A stretch of DNA of 64,000 nt, taken from the NCBI GenBank assembly GCA_003216955.1, contig QCHZ01000001.1:186001-250000 (forward strand), in the 5' to 3' direction. The stretch comes from Prochlorococcus sp. AG-402-I21 (lineage in GTDB: Bacteria > Cyanobacteriota > Cyanobacteriia > PCC-6307 > Cyanobiaceae). Shown piece after piece: positions 16,099 to 23,747 of the stretch. A program made the position numbers and the translations under genes. Position 1 is the first letter of the stretch, and each line of letters starts with the position of its first letter. The notes beneath the pieces are model-generated. The model was not told the DNA's origin, did not search any database, and saw only the letters and a program-made list of their open reading frames with translations.

Positions 16099-16773
16099 TT
16101 ATCTTATTTTTAAATCGTATTCAATATTTATTGAAGTTTCCTCCTCTAAGGGGTAAAAAGTAGAATGAATTGCGGCTTTTTTAGCAGCTTTATCAATTGA
16201 TTCATGCCCACTGAAACTTATTAACTCTGCCTTAAAGACTTTTCCCTTTTTGTTAATCCATACTTTTACTATAGGAGTTCCCTCTGCTCCTCTTCTTAAT
16301 GCAATAGGAGGATATATAGGACTAATACATTTTAAGCATGTAACTTTTAGTGTTCCTTTGCCCTTTAATGAACCCTTTTCTGGCTCATTATTTTTTACAC
16401 CTTTTATAAATCCGCTCCCTTTTTCCTCTTTTGACATAGGTTGATTTATTAAATTACTTTTATCTTTCTTTAGTTGAATTTTTTTTTCAATTATCTTGTT
16501 ATCTTCAAATGATTCTTTCTCATCTAAAGGATTTTTATTCTCAATCTCATTTTTTAATTCTTCTTTTATTGAAGGTTTTTTAATTAATCTTTTGCTTCTT
16601 TCTGTGGCTTCCCCAAATCCTGCCTCTGATAAATCATCAACCAGCTCTATTGGAATAATTTTCTCACCTAAAGTAACGTCTCTCTCTTTTTCAATAAATA
16701 AAAACAAGAAGGAGTGAATCATTACTGACAGAAGGATGTAATAATTGATTCTATTTGTTTTGATTCTATTCAT
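16099..16773 (-). CDS. tonB: TonB energy-transducing protein
   Basis: A 224-aa protein with the TonB layout. There is an N-terminal membrane anchor (about residues 9-27), then a long Lys/Glu-rich periplasm-spanning linker (about 45-140). The C-terminal TonB domain (about 148-224) contains PIYPPIALRRGAEGTPIVKV. The linker is charged rather than Pro-rich, unlike E. coli TonB. Two Cys (CLKC) sit just ahead of the domain. It is divergent from exbB across a 74-base shared promoter region and convergent with the binding-protein gene, whose stop is only four bases away. Confidence 0.92.
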   Translation of the reverse strand: MNRIKTNRINYYILLSVMIHSFLFLFIEKERDVTLGEKIIPIELVDDLSEAGFGEATERSKRLIKKPSIKEELKNEIENKNPLDEKESFEDNKIIEKKIQLKKDKSNLINQPMSKEEKGSGFIKGVKNNEPEKGSLKGKGTLKVTCLKCISPIYPPIALRRGAEGTPIVKVWINKKGKVFKAELISFSGHESIDKAAKKAAIHSTFYPLEEETSINIEYDLKIR

Positions 16774-16847
16774 TTTTCTAGGAAACTATTAATTCAATTA
16801 GCTTTCTTTTATTACTATTATGATTGTTATATTCATTATAAGTCTTC

Positions 16848-17477
16848 TTGTTTGATCTTTTCAAATCAGGCGGCATAGTTATGTGGCCACTATTATTAAT
16901 TTCAATTACTTCTTTAGCATGCATATTTGAAAGAATTGCATACTGGAAAGATGTAATAAAAAAAAATGATAGTAAGCTAATGATTACGGTTGAAAAATAT
17001 TCAACTATTTCTTCTGTCGATTTTATAAAAAAAAATGAGATTTCTTCAATTCCATTAGAAAAAGTATTGTTAGATTCTTTGAAAATTATTGATAGAAGTC
17101 TTCTAAATGATAAAAATACTATTGATCTAAAATTAGCATTAGAAATATCAATTCAATCAATTCAATCTGAATTTGGAAAGTTTAGTAATTTATTCTCTAC
17201 AATTATTACTGTTTCCCCTTTACTTGGACTCTTAGGAACAGTTTTGGGGCTTATAAATTCTTTTTCATTTATAAAACTTGGTGAAACTGGTGTTAATGCT
17301 CAAGAAGTTACTGGTGGCATTAGTGAGGCATTGATTTCTACAGCAACTGGTTTAATTATTGCTATTATCACACTTATATTTTCTAACTATTTTAATAGTT
17401 TATGGAGGAAACAAAATTCTATTCTAAATCAGTATTGTGGTAGATTTGAAATGCTATATAGAACAAATAAATTATAA
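16848..17477 (+). CDS. exbB: ExbB/TolQ-family proton channel subunit
   Basis: A 209-aa inner-membrane protein with spans near residues 11-27, 118-140 and 155-180. It carries the family stretch TVSPLLGLLGTVLGLINSF, followed by GGISEALISTATGLIIAI. With ExbD it forms the proton-driven motor that energises TonB. The start is TTG with no ATG alternative nearby. The exbD gene follows two bases after its stop, so the pair is co-translated. The placement opposite tonB completes the energy module for the receptor at 12954. Confidence 0.93.
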   Translation: MFDLFKSGGIVMWPLLLISITSLACIFERIAYWKDVIKKNDSKLMITVEKYSTISSVDFIKKNEISSIPLEKVLLDSLKIIDRSLLNDKNTIDLKLALEISIQSIQSEFGKFSNLFSTIITVSPLLGLLGTVLGLINSFSFIKLGETGVNAQEVTGGISEALISTATGLIIAIITLIFSNYFNSLWRKQNSILNQYCGRFEMLYRTNKL

Positions 17478-17479
17478 TA

Positions 17480-17884
17480 ATGACCTATTTCAAAGAAGAT
17501 ATTAATAACAAGAATAAAATTGAAATTTTGCCCATGATAGATATTATCTTTTCTATTTTAGCTTTTCTTATTATTTCTAGTCTTTATTTAACGCGAGTTG
17601 AGACTATATCTGTTGATTTGCCTAAGGCAAGTAATTCGATCAAGCAGAATAATAAATTCGTGAATATATCTATTGATAAGTCTGGTAATTTATTTATAAA
17701 TAAGAAAAGTATAAAATTTCAGGACTTGAAAGATAATTTAGTTAATTTGGTTAATGAAAATAAGAATTTAGTTGTTCTCAATGCAGATAAAAATATTTCT
17801 CATGGTTATGTAATTAGTGTTTTAGACGTGCTTAGGAGTATTGATGGCTTAAAAATAGGACTTTCGACTAAGTCAATAGACTAA
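17480..17884 (+). CDS. exbD: ExbD/TolR-family motor subunit
   Basis: A 134-aa protein with a short cytoplasmic N-terminus and one membrane helix (about residues 18-40) bearing the essential Asp (Asp21 in LPMIDIIF). A periplasmic domain with NADKNISHGYVISVLD follows. It is the last gene of the uptake cluster; a 34-base gap follows before a convergent small gene. Family and operon context make the assignment secure. Confidence 0.92.
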   Translation: MTYFKEDINNKNKIEILPMIDIIFSILAFLIISSLYLTRVETISVDLPKASNSIKQNNKFVNISIDKSGNLFINKKSIKFQDLKDNLVNLVNENKNLVVLNADKNISHGYVISVLDVLRSIDGLKIGLSTKSID

Positions 17885-17918
17885 GGATTTCTTAGAAGAT
17901 AAATTAACATAGTCAAAA

Positions 17919-18083
17919 TTATAATAGTTTGGCCCGGAAGTAATTAATGAATTTGTCTTGGCACAGTTTCTTCGTGAATAATTCATTTAGTTCTCTTTCT
18001 TCATAATTGCTAATAAGGCACTTTTCTCTTATTTGATTGATTAATGGCTTGTACATACCCTTTAAAACAATCTCATCACTCAT
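17919..18083 (-). CDS. Hypothetical 54-aa protein
   Basis: Begins MSDEIVLKGMYKPLIN and is charged and helical, with two Cys. It faces exbD tail-to-tail. The frame is clean and starts at an ATG. The 240 bases beyond its start contain only broken coding-like sequence. No family was recognised. Confidence 0.45.
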   Translation of the reverse strand: MSDEIVLKGMYKPLINQIREKCLISNYEERELNELFTKKLCQDKFINYFRAKLL

Positions 18084-18321
18084 CAAACCTATATATTGAA
18101 AGTAAGAATATTTAAGAGTCTTCTCATTGTCTAACCCCTCAAAAAAATAATGAGTAATGAAATTATGAAGAACTAATTAAAGAATCTCGTGAATTTAAGA
18201 ATGTAGAGTTCTTTGAACGGGAAGGATACATGATTTTATTAAGCCGGCCTTGGTCCCCAATACGGACCGTCATCGTCAGCAGATTGATAACTACCTAGGT
18301 TCAATGTTGTTGTTGACTTAG

Positions 18322-18939
18322 TTAATAAAGCGTTTCAGGGTATGGATCACCTTCACTTCCATTAAGATTATTGGAGATTCCTTCCTTCTCAATTTTCTTT
18401 ATTTCCTTAAGTGTTCTTTTTTGTCCCATACCTAAACCAGTAAGCATTGGTAGTTGTGTCATTAACTTTTTAGGCTGTTTCCCATCAGTAAATCTCAAAC
18501 TTATAAATGTTTCCTCACCCTCAACGTCATAACCATTTACAACTAGTTGATAATCATGTTTTTTGGGATCCGATACTAAAAAGCCAATAACTCCAAAGGC
18601 AACTGTTGCTGCAACTTTTCCAGATACGTCAGTCTTAGATTCTCCAGATAGAGACCAACTTGTAACCCTAGATGTAGGGATAGATTGATATGGACCAGTT
18701 ATTTTTTGACTGTTGGCTACAAAATCCATTGTGCACTTAGGAATTACAGGATCTGGTTCATCAGGATCAGGGAAACGTGGTTTCGGGAACGTAGCTTCAT
18801 GTATTTCTCTTTTCTTTTCATCACACGCAGCTTTGTAAATCTCGGCTTTTGTTGAAAGGGTGGTCAATAATCCTATCGGACTTAAAAAAGAAGTTGTCAA
18901 TAATAGTGATAAAGATCTTTTGCTTGAGGTGTATTTCAT
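18322..18939 (-). CDS. Exported protein, tandem paralogue A
   Basis: A 205-aa protein with an N-terminal hydrophobic signal (about residues 10-30). It is a clear paralogue of its upstream neighbour at 18966-19478. Shared blocks are GPYQSIPTSRVTSW versus SPYGSIPTARVTNW, KKHDYQLVVNGYD versus KKHDYNFLINGYD, and LGMGQKRTLKEI versus LGMGQTRTAKEI. A central hydrophobic stretch (VAATVAFGVIGFL) may be a membrane insertion. It is probably secreted or envelope-located. The function is unknown. Confidence 0.72.
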   Translation of the reverse strand: MKYTSSKRSLSLLLTTSFLSPIGLLTTLSTKAEIYKAACDEKKREIHEATFPKPRFPDPDEPDPVIPKCTMDFVANSQKITGPYQSIPTSRVTSWSLSGESKTDVSGKVAATVAFGVIGFLVSDPKKHDYQLVVNGYDVEGEETFISLRFTDGKQPKKLMTQLPMLTGLGMGQKRTLKEIKKIEKEGISNNLNGSEGDPYPETLY

Positions 18940-18965
18940 AATAAAAAAATAGTAAAAAGTGATTT

Positions 18966-19478
18966 TTAAAAAGGTTTAAATCTACCAAGTCTTATTTTTT
19001 CTTTGCCTTTAGATTCTCGACCTCTTATTTCTTTTGCAGTTCTTGTTTGGCCCATTCCTAATTGAGTTGTCATTTGTAATTCATTTATCAATCTTTTCGC
19101 AGGTTTATCATTCTTAAAAGAAAATTGCATTGATGTTTTTTTACCTTCTGCGTCATACCCATTGATTAAAAAATTGTAATCATGTTTTTTCGCTAAAAAA
19201 CCTAACAAGCCTATTGGGCCTAAAAATATTGTTGTTGCAACTCCTGTCCCTACTGCAGTGCTTGAATCACCACCACCTCCCCAATTAGTCACGCGAGCAG
19301 TTGGTATTGATCCATAGGGTGAAGTTATAACTTCAGGAGAAACAAAGATATTGCATTTCATACCTCCACAAATTGCGTTGTAATTACCTGCAAAAGCAGT
19401 AGAGGAATGAGTAATAAAAGAGAAAAATAGGGCAGCCTTTAAAAAAGCTCTATTACCCAAAGGGACTAAAGGTTTCAT
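18966..19478 (-). CDS. Exported protein, tandem paralogue B
   Basis: A 170-aa protein with a signal peptide (about residues 10-30, cleavage near AFA) and the same conserved core as the 18322-18939 product, including a Gly-rich hydrophobic stretch and KKHDY. It is followed 26 bases later by its paralogue, so the two arose by tandem duplication and are probably co-expressed. It lies at the right end of the older element, next to the attachment copy at 19.7 kb. Confidence 0.72.
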   Translation of the reverse strand: MKPLVPLGNRAFLKAALFFSFITHSSTAFAGNYNAICGGMKCNIFVSPEVITSPYGSIPTARVTNWGGGGDSSTAVGTGVATTIFLGPIGLLGFLAKKHDYNFLINGYDAEGKKTSMQFSFKNDKPAKRLINELQMTTQLGMGQTRTAKEIRGRESKGKEKIRLGRFKPF

Positions 19479-19620
19479 GGAAAAGAAATTACTTCACCAT
19501 TAAATGCAAACTACAAAACTATAAGAACTAGATATATCTTTGTATTCGATTTACATCCTCTATTTACGGATCAAGCTTTGATTCCGTTTCGCATAAATCA
19601 GTCAAATCCAGGTAACTTCC

Positions 19621-19750
19621 CTTATTCCATATGACTTTTGGGATAAATTTAGGATAAAGCCGTTTTCCCATAAAAAAAGCAACGGCTGGGAACCGTTGCT
19701 ATTACTGATCGGGGCGACAGGATTCGAACCTGCGACCTAGTGCTCCCAAA
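19621..19750. repeat. tRNA-Pro 3'-end copy (attachment site, left end of young element)
   Basis: Bases 19704-19750 are identical over 47 bp to 25738-25784, covering the 3' half of tRNA-Pro up to the anticodon loop plus four bases beyond. The flank at 19621-19660 also resembles the region left of the oldest copy (2776 onward). The tRNA portion here lacks its 5' half and cannot be functional. This is the displaced attL left by integration at the tRNA gene. Confidence 0.92.
19678..19700 (-). terminator. Intrinsic terminator next to the partial tRNA
   Basis: AGCAACGG pairs perfectly with CCGTTGCT around a 7-base loop. On the minus strand it is followed by a run of seven Ts. It occupies the position of the tRNA-Pro terminator. 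It probably ended the tRNA transcript before the young element inserted. Confidence 0.75.
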
Positions 19751-19856
19751 ACGAACGGTCAAATCACTGCCATTACTAAGACTAAAGTCATGAACTAAGG
19801 TTATAACTAATATATAGAGATCATTAGAAGTCGTTAAAAGCCGCAATAAGTTGACT

Positions 19857-19876
19857 TTTGCACACAGTTTGCACAC
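19857..19876. promoter_or_regulatory. Candidate integrase arm-type sites, left end
   Basis: Two direct copies of TTTGCACAC (19857-19865 and 19868-19876) lie between the attachment site and the integrase start. Matching copies occur near the right end (25683-25691, and inverted at 25623-25631). Spacing and placement suit arm-type binding sites for the recombinase or an excision factor. Confidence 0.5.
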
Positions 19877-19906
19877 AATGAAGGCATCAAAAGACCTAGT
19901 GCTTAA

Positions 19907-21100
19907 GTGCCACTAACAACACGCACACAAACTTGGGTGAAGTTCTTTAGGGAACAAGTCAATGAATCAACAGCAGGGCAATTCAAAGTTTTAGACAGTC
20001 GCGGCAAGATGCGATTGCAATATCGACCGAATGGAGAAAAAGCTCAATCGTTGATGTTGCCCTTTGATTTCAATAAGTCAGAAACGATAAAAGCACTGCC
20101 AAGGATTCAACAGATCTTTAAAACTTTTGTTCAAGGGAAAGGGAAAAAGACTCTTCTACAGGCCGCTTCGATTACAGAAGCTTCTAGTTCAAAGCATCAA
20201 ATCCCATGGACAGAATTAATCAATGAATATCGAAAGTTTGTTCCTAATGCAGGAGAAAAAACATGGAAGAAAAGTTATGTCCCTGTCTTAACCAAAACTG
20301 GATTGTTGATGCAGAAGGGAAAAGGAAAACCCCTCAATGGTGAAGGGTTAATGATGAAAGCTCTGACTCAATGGGAACAAGGAACAAGATCAAGAGTTAT
20401 CGCTCGTCGTTCTCTTAAAGGTTTTCTTAATTGGGCTGTAATGCGTGGAAAGTTACCAGCGGCTTATGCACCACCTGCATCTATTCCAGAAATAAAAAAG
20501 CCAAAGAGGGTTGGTTTTGCTTTAACTGATTCTCAAATACTTCGCTTATTAGAAGACGTAAGTGATGAACGATGGAAATTCGCAATTCAACTTTGCGCAG
20601 TTTATGGATTACGACCAGAAGAACTTCGATATTTAAGAATCAAAGACGGTGCAGAAGGAAAAGAACTTTGGACGATTTACCAGAAAAGTATGGGAGGAAC
20701 AAAAGGAGATAAGACAAAACCTCGTCGCCTGCATCCTTTACTTATTGAAGATATGGATGGAAATACGATTGATTGGAAGCTTCAGCAAAGATTGGAAATT
20801 GGTGAATCTCTTCCACCTTTAGGTCAAAAAGGAAAAGGAGGCGAAGCTCTAAGAACTCACCTCCGAAGGAGAAAAGTATGGAATGTTCTAAGTAAGGAGG
20901 CAGAAATGATAGGTGAAGTGTTAGTCCCTTATACCTTTAGACATCGTTATGCAAAGGCTTCTCATGCAGCTGGTGTTCCTCTACCTAACATCGCCGCTGC
21001 TATGGGTCACACCACAGAAGTGCATCATCAAAGTTATGCAAGATTCATTCCAGACGGTACGGCTGATTTGTATGCCAAGCGCAATGCGAGGGTCGCATAA
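19907..21100 (+). CDS. Tyrosine recombinase (integrase) of the tRNA-Pro element
   Basis: A 397-aa site-specific recombinase. It has an N-terminal arm/core-binding region (about residues 1-185) and a catalytic domain with Arg236 (YGLRPEEL), box II YTFRHRY with Arg345 (the first position is Tyr instead of the common His), His368 (AMGHTT) and the nucleophile Tyr377 (HHQSYARF). The start is GTG. It lies about 150 bases from the attachment copy and catalyses integration into and excision from tRNA-Pro. A decayed homologue sits at 4303-5551 in the same arrangement. It appears fully intact. Confidence 0.94.
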   Translation: MPLTTRTQTWVKFFREQVNESTAGQFKVLDSRGKMRLQYRPNGEKAQSLMLPFDFNKSETIKALPRIQQIFKTFVQGKGKKTLLQAASITEASSSKHQIPWTELINEYRKFVPNAGEKTWKKSYVPVLTKTGLLMQKGKGKPLNGEGLMMKALTQWEQGTRSRVIARRSLKGFLNWAVMRGKLPAAYAPPASIPEIKKPKRVGFALTDSQILRLLEDVSDERWKFAIQLCAVYGLRPEELRYLRIKDGAEGKELWTIYQKSMGGTKGDKTKPRRLHPLLIEDMDGNTIDWKLQQRLEIGESLPPLGQKGKGGEALRTHLRRRKVWNVLSKEAEMIGEVLVPYTFRHRYAKASHAAGVPLPNIAAAMGHTTEVHHQSYARFIPDGTADLYAKRNARVA

Positions 21101-21102
21101 AT

Positions 21103-21243
21103 ATGGAAAAAAGACTCAAGTCACTTAAATACTTTGCTCCTCTAGTTCAGATAGCTCTCTGCCCTATAACTATTCTGTTTATATGGACTGTGTTTACAGG
21201 TCCTGAAGCAATCCCTGTAGTTAGTGAAGAATTAGTTAGTTAG
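21103..21243 (+). CDS. Single-span micro-protein (46 aa)
   Basis: The frame reads MEKRLKSLKYFAP, then one hydrophobic helix (about residues 13-32), then an acidic tail. It starts two bases after the integrase stop, so it is probably co-transcribed with it. The size and place recall small excision or accessory factors, but the membrane helix argues against DNA binding. No family was recognised. Confidence 0.5.
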   Translation: MEKRLKSLKYFAPLVQIALCPITILFIWTVFTGPEAIPVVSEELVS

Positions 21244-21274
21244 AGGCATGATGGGTTAGTTAACCCCTAAATAA

Positions 21275-21490
21275 TTGATGACTGACAAGAGAAAAGGGAC
21301 GTGGCAACCAACAGATCAGCAAGTCGATAAAATAATTCTTCCCGCCATGCAAGGGATAGCACAGCAATGCGCTGGTTATATTAATGAACTTCAATGTCCT
21401 CCTGAATTTATTGCAGTCATGCTTAGGGATGTTGCCGATGCATTCGAGAACCCAGCGCCCGAAGGCGCAAGTAGTTGTGATTGTTGTTAA
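21275..21490 (+). CDS. Small conserved protein with LxCPxxFxxxLxxxAD motif
   Basis: A 71-aa helical protein. Its core (NELQCPPEFIAVMLRDVADAF) pairs with that of the protein at 23748 (EDLGCPRSFAEGLLKSIADNF). It ends in a Cys-rich tail (SSCDCC). A weaker match is seen to the 38-aa proteins at 2242 and 6217 (PPNMIAEILRDYAD). It seems to be a short member of a small-protein family spread over the island. The function is unknown. Confidence 0.6.
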   Translation: MMTDKRKGTWQPTDQQVDKIILPAMQGIAQQCAGYINELQCPPEFIAVMLRDVADAFENPAPEGASSCDCC

Positions 21491-21581
21491 TTAATTAACT
21501 TCTCTTCAACACAAAACTCTTACTTGCAAATGTTTTAGAAGTAATTTCCATACAAATCTATTAAGGACAGCTAATTATCTA

Positions 21582-21728
21582 ATGACTAATTCAGTCGAAT
21601 CAATTGTTATCTCTTTAGGGAATGAACCTGCAGAGGTCCTTGGTTTCAAAACAGAAGAACAAATAGAAACAGCCTTAATCCCCTTAATGGCAGAAGTTTT
21701 TAACAATGAGACCCTTACTGTTAAATAA
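21582..21728 (+). CDS. Hypothetical 48-aa protein
   Basis: Begins MTNSVESIVISLG and is acidic and soluble, with an amphipathic helix in its second half (TEEQIETALIPLMAEVF). It has an ATG start in the young element and the same strand as its neighbours. No family was recognised. Confidence 0.45.
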   Translation: MTNSVESIVISLGNEPAEVLGFKTEEQIETALIPLMAEVFNNETLTVK

Positions 21729-21869
21729 ATCAATTCACGCGGAATAAGACGAAACTAAATCACTTTATAAATTATCCAAGGTCCTGGTATAGACACAAAG
21801 AGTATTAACTCCAATTTCAAGATCAAGATTACCAGCTATTGAATAAGTAATAGATAAGTTCTTACAAGA

Positions 21870-22064
21870 ATGAATGCTGATAAGCAGCTAAAAGACATAT
21901 TGCACATGGCAGTAAAGAATGCAGTTTCAAGAATGAAAATCGTAAGAAGTCCTGCTGATCGTCGCTGTTTATTCCATGAATACAAGGAATGGCTAGGAGA
22001 AAGTATTAATGATGAAGTTTTAGCAATTCCTACAGAGATAATACAAAACGAACTAGATAAATAA
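21870..22064 (+). CDS. Hypothetical 64-aa protein
   Basis: A small charged, helical protein starting MNADKQLKDILHMAV. A central RSPADRRCLFHEY stretch is rich in Arg and aromatic residues. It is element cargo with no recognised domain and no membrane segment. Confidence 0.5.
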   Translation: MNADKQLKDILHMAVKNAVSRMKIVRSPADRRCLFHEYKEWLGESINDEVLAIPTEIIQNELDK

Positions 22065-22127
22065 AGTCAACTCAAAAGGAGTCAACAATACTTTAGGGTC
22101 AAGTCATAAGAAGATTAGGCTTTTAAT

Positions 22128-22409
22128 TTGCCATTAAAAAATAAAAGCAAGGGAATAGTTCCATGGGATTATCAAATTGATGATGAAAACTATCAAAAAG
22201 AGCCTTGGATTCTAAAGAAAGGAAAGGAATATGTAACTATTGAAAAAGACAACAATAATAAAGGTTTTTTCCAGCTTCAAAAGGATGAAGAGAAACGTCT
22301 ATCTCTTAGCGCTTCTCAAGCTAAATTGACATATCATCAACTACTTGAGTTTGGATATAAGCTACGAAAACCTAAGATTGAATTTGAAAATCAAAGTTCA
22401 GAAGAATGA
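22128..22409 (+). CDS. Hypothetical 93-aa protein
   Basis: A TTG-initiated soluble protein, Lys/Glu-rich, with aromatic beta-like segments (KEYVTIEKD, GFFQLQKDEE) and a helical C-terminal half. Its 3' end overlaps the minus-strand DUF2811-like gene by 19 bases, tail to tail. No family was recognised. Confidence 0.52.
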   Translation: MPLKNKSKGIVPWDYQIDDENYQKEPWILKKGKEYVTIEKDNNNKGFFQLQKDEEKRLSLSASQAKLTYHQLLEFGYKLRKPKIEFENQSSEE

Positions 22410-22585
22410 TTAAGAAGATATTTCAAATAGCTTTCTCTAAGATGTTTAACTTGACATCCATTCTGAAAGAGGAAATCTGTTAAAGCAGAATTTATAAATT
22501 TTTTTCTATCAAGGTCAGAACTTGATTCAATGAAATCCTTCATCTCTGTGAAAAGAACCTCAGGGATCTCTGTCTCTAAGCTCAT
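22391..22585 (-). CDS. DUF2811-like small protein, downstream copy
   Basis: A 64-aa protein. I place its start at the ATG at 22585, because that ATG overlaps the upstream stop in a classic ATGA junction and gives the family-like N-terminus MSLETEIPEVLF; the open frame runs nine codons further up. The pattern (E)IPEVLFTEMKDFI...LDRKKFINSALTDFLFQNG matches the small cyanobacterial DUF2811 family as I know it. It is clearly paralogous to the gene just upstream. It is possibly a small DNA-binding regulator, but this is inference. Confidence 0.68.
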   Translation of the reverse strand: MSLETEIPEVLFTEMKDFIESSSDLDRKKFINSALTDFLFQNGCQVKHLRESYLKYLLNHSSEL

Positions 22586-22872
22586 ATGCTCCCACTCATT
22601 GATCTTTTGCAAAACATACTTTGAGTGTAAAAACGTCTCATCTCTAGTGATGTGACCCCTTTTTCCAAAAGGTAACCAGAGATCGCCGCTTGCATTAATC
22701 GATGTTGATCCCAGTTTGGATGGTCATCTATATATTTTCTCATTGCCTCATTTAGATAGGCAGGTACATCTTCTATAAAACTAACTATCGACTCTTTTTG
22801 ATCATTAATAGAAATACTGTTTTGATGATCTATTTTTTTTGATTGAATCGTTTCTAGCACAGATTTTTGCAT
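22582..22872 (-). CDS. DUF2811-like small protein, upstream copy
   Basis: A 96-aa protein with a polar 30-residue N-terminal extension, then the same domain as its neighbour: EDVPAYLNEAMRKYID...NWDQHRLMQAAISGYLLEKG. Tandem duplication with translational coupling (ATGA overlap) suggests the two act together, perhaps as a heteromer. It faces the 875-bp stretch without a clear gene, which may hold its promoter. The function is unknown. Confidence 0.68.
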   Translation of the reverse strand: MQKSVLETIQSKKIDHQNSISINDQKESIVSFIEDVPAYLNEAMRKYIDDHPNWDQHRLMQAAISGYLLEKGVTSLEMRRFYTQSMFCKRSMSGSI

Positions 22873-23747
22873 TAAATATTTTTTTGTTGAGATACCACTA
22901 TCAAGGTTTTTGAGGACAAGTCAAGGAAAAAGAAAACTCAAATCTCATGGGGTCTCATCAAGAGATCCACTGGGAGGGAAGGGTGTCAATAGAAAAATTA
23001 AATATAAAGACTAGATTGCCTATATCTTCACAAATAAAGCATCAATTTGAGGGTTTTCCACTGAAGTACAGCAGCAAAGGCATTAAAATTTGTTCCCTGT
23101 GGAAAAAATGTTGAAAACAAATGATTTACTCTTAAGAAAGTGCTTAAAAGTTGATTGATTAGATTATCTTATGAATGATATTAGATATCTTTTAAGACTC
23201 ATTAAAGAGATTAATAAGGACAAATCAACATTAGCTGACTTATTTTTTATTCAATCTTTTATGAATATGTAAGTCCAGCAAAAGGATCTGCCATTGAATA
23301 TTCTTTCTTTAAATCACTCTGAGTCACTTAGTTTTTAAGAAAACAGCTCCATTTAAAAAATTAAAAACTCTTCTTGTAAAATTTAAATCAAAAACTAAAA
23401 AATGGCTTTAAGCAATTGACCTTTCAACTTTTATGCTGCGAGTTTCAAATGGAATTTTTCTTGTTTTTGATTTATTTAAAAGTTGAGAGCCAAAACCTTA
23501 AATTGTGGAAAAGTATCTAATTATACAAAAAATAATTATGGAATGTAAACACTTTCAGTGCAAGTCTAAGGAATGATTCCATCGCATTAATTTGTTAATG
23601 AGATAAGATCATTGAATCAAATAAAGTCAATAGAGAAATAATTCTTTCAAATCTCCTTGAGAAGTATCATTTATTGTTTTATTTTCCAGAAAGCTTGGTA
23701 GGGTCGCTTTCAAAATCATGTTCATCTATTTCGAATAGCTTATACAA
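22873..23747. other. Long stretch without a clear gene, with DnaA-box-like sites
   Basis: There is no convincing gene in 875 bases; a 33-aa frame at 23171-23272 is the only candidate. It contains two exact TGTGGAAAA sites (23098-23106 and 23504-23512), which are reverse complements of the cyanobacterial DnaA box TTTTCCACA. A near match, TTTTCCACT, lies at 23054-23062, all amid AT-rich DNA. It could be a replication origin for the excised element, or a regulatory region for the flanking divergent genes. Confidence 0.45.

Larger units (their letters stand above)
4232..19750. mobile_element. Older integrative element at tRNA-Pro carrying iron-uptake genes
   Basis: Bounded on the left by a degraded tRNA-Pro 3'-end copy and on the right by the exact 47-bp copy at 19704-19750. 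A decayed tyrosine recombinase sits at its left end in the same position and orientation as the intact one in the next element. Its contents are micro-genes, paralogous small proteins, and the TonB-dependent uptake cluster at 10952-17884. The boundaries are inferred from the repeats. The cargo could also have entered in more than one step. The broken integrase suggests the element is now immobile unless helped in trans. Confidence 0.65.

Noticed and set aside
19649-19876. 75-aa minus-strand frame across the partial tRNA
   Set aside because: It runs through the terminator and tRNA fragment, which is not coding. The same kind of frame occurs over the intact tRNA at 25616-25819.
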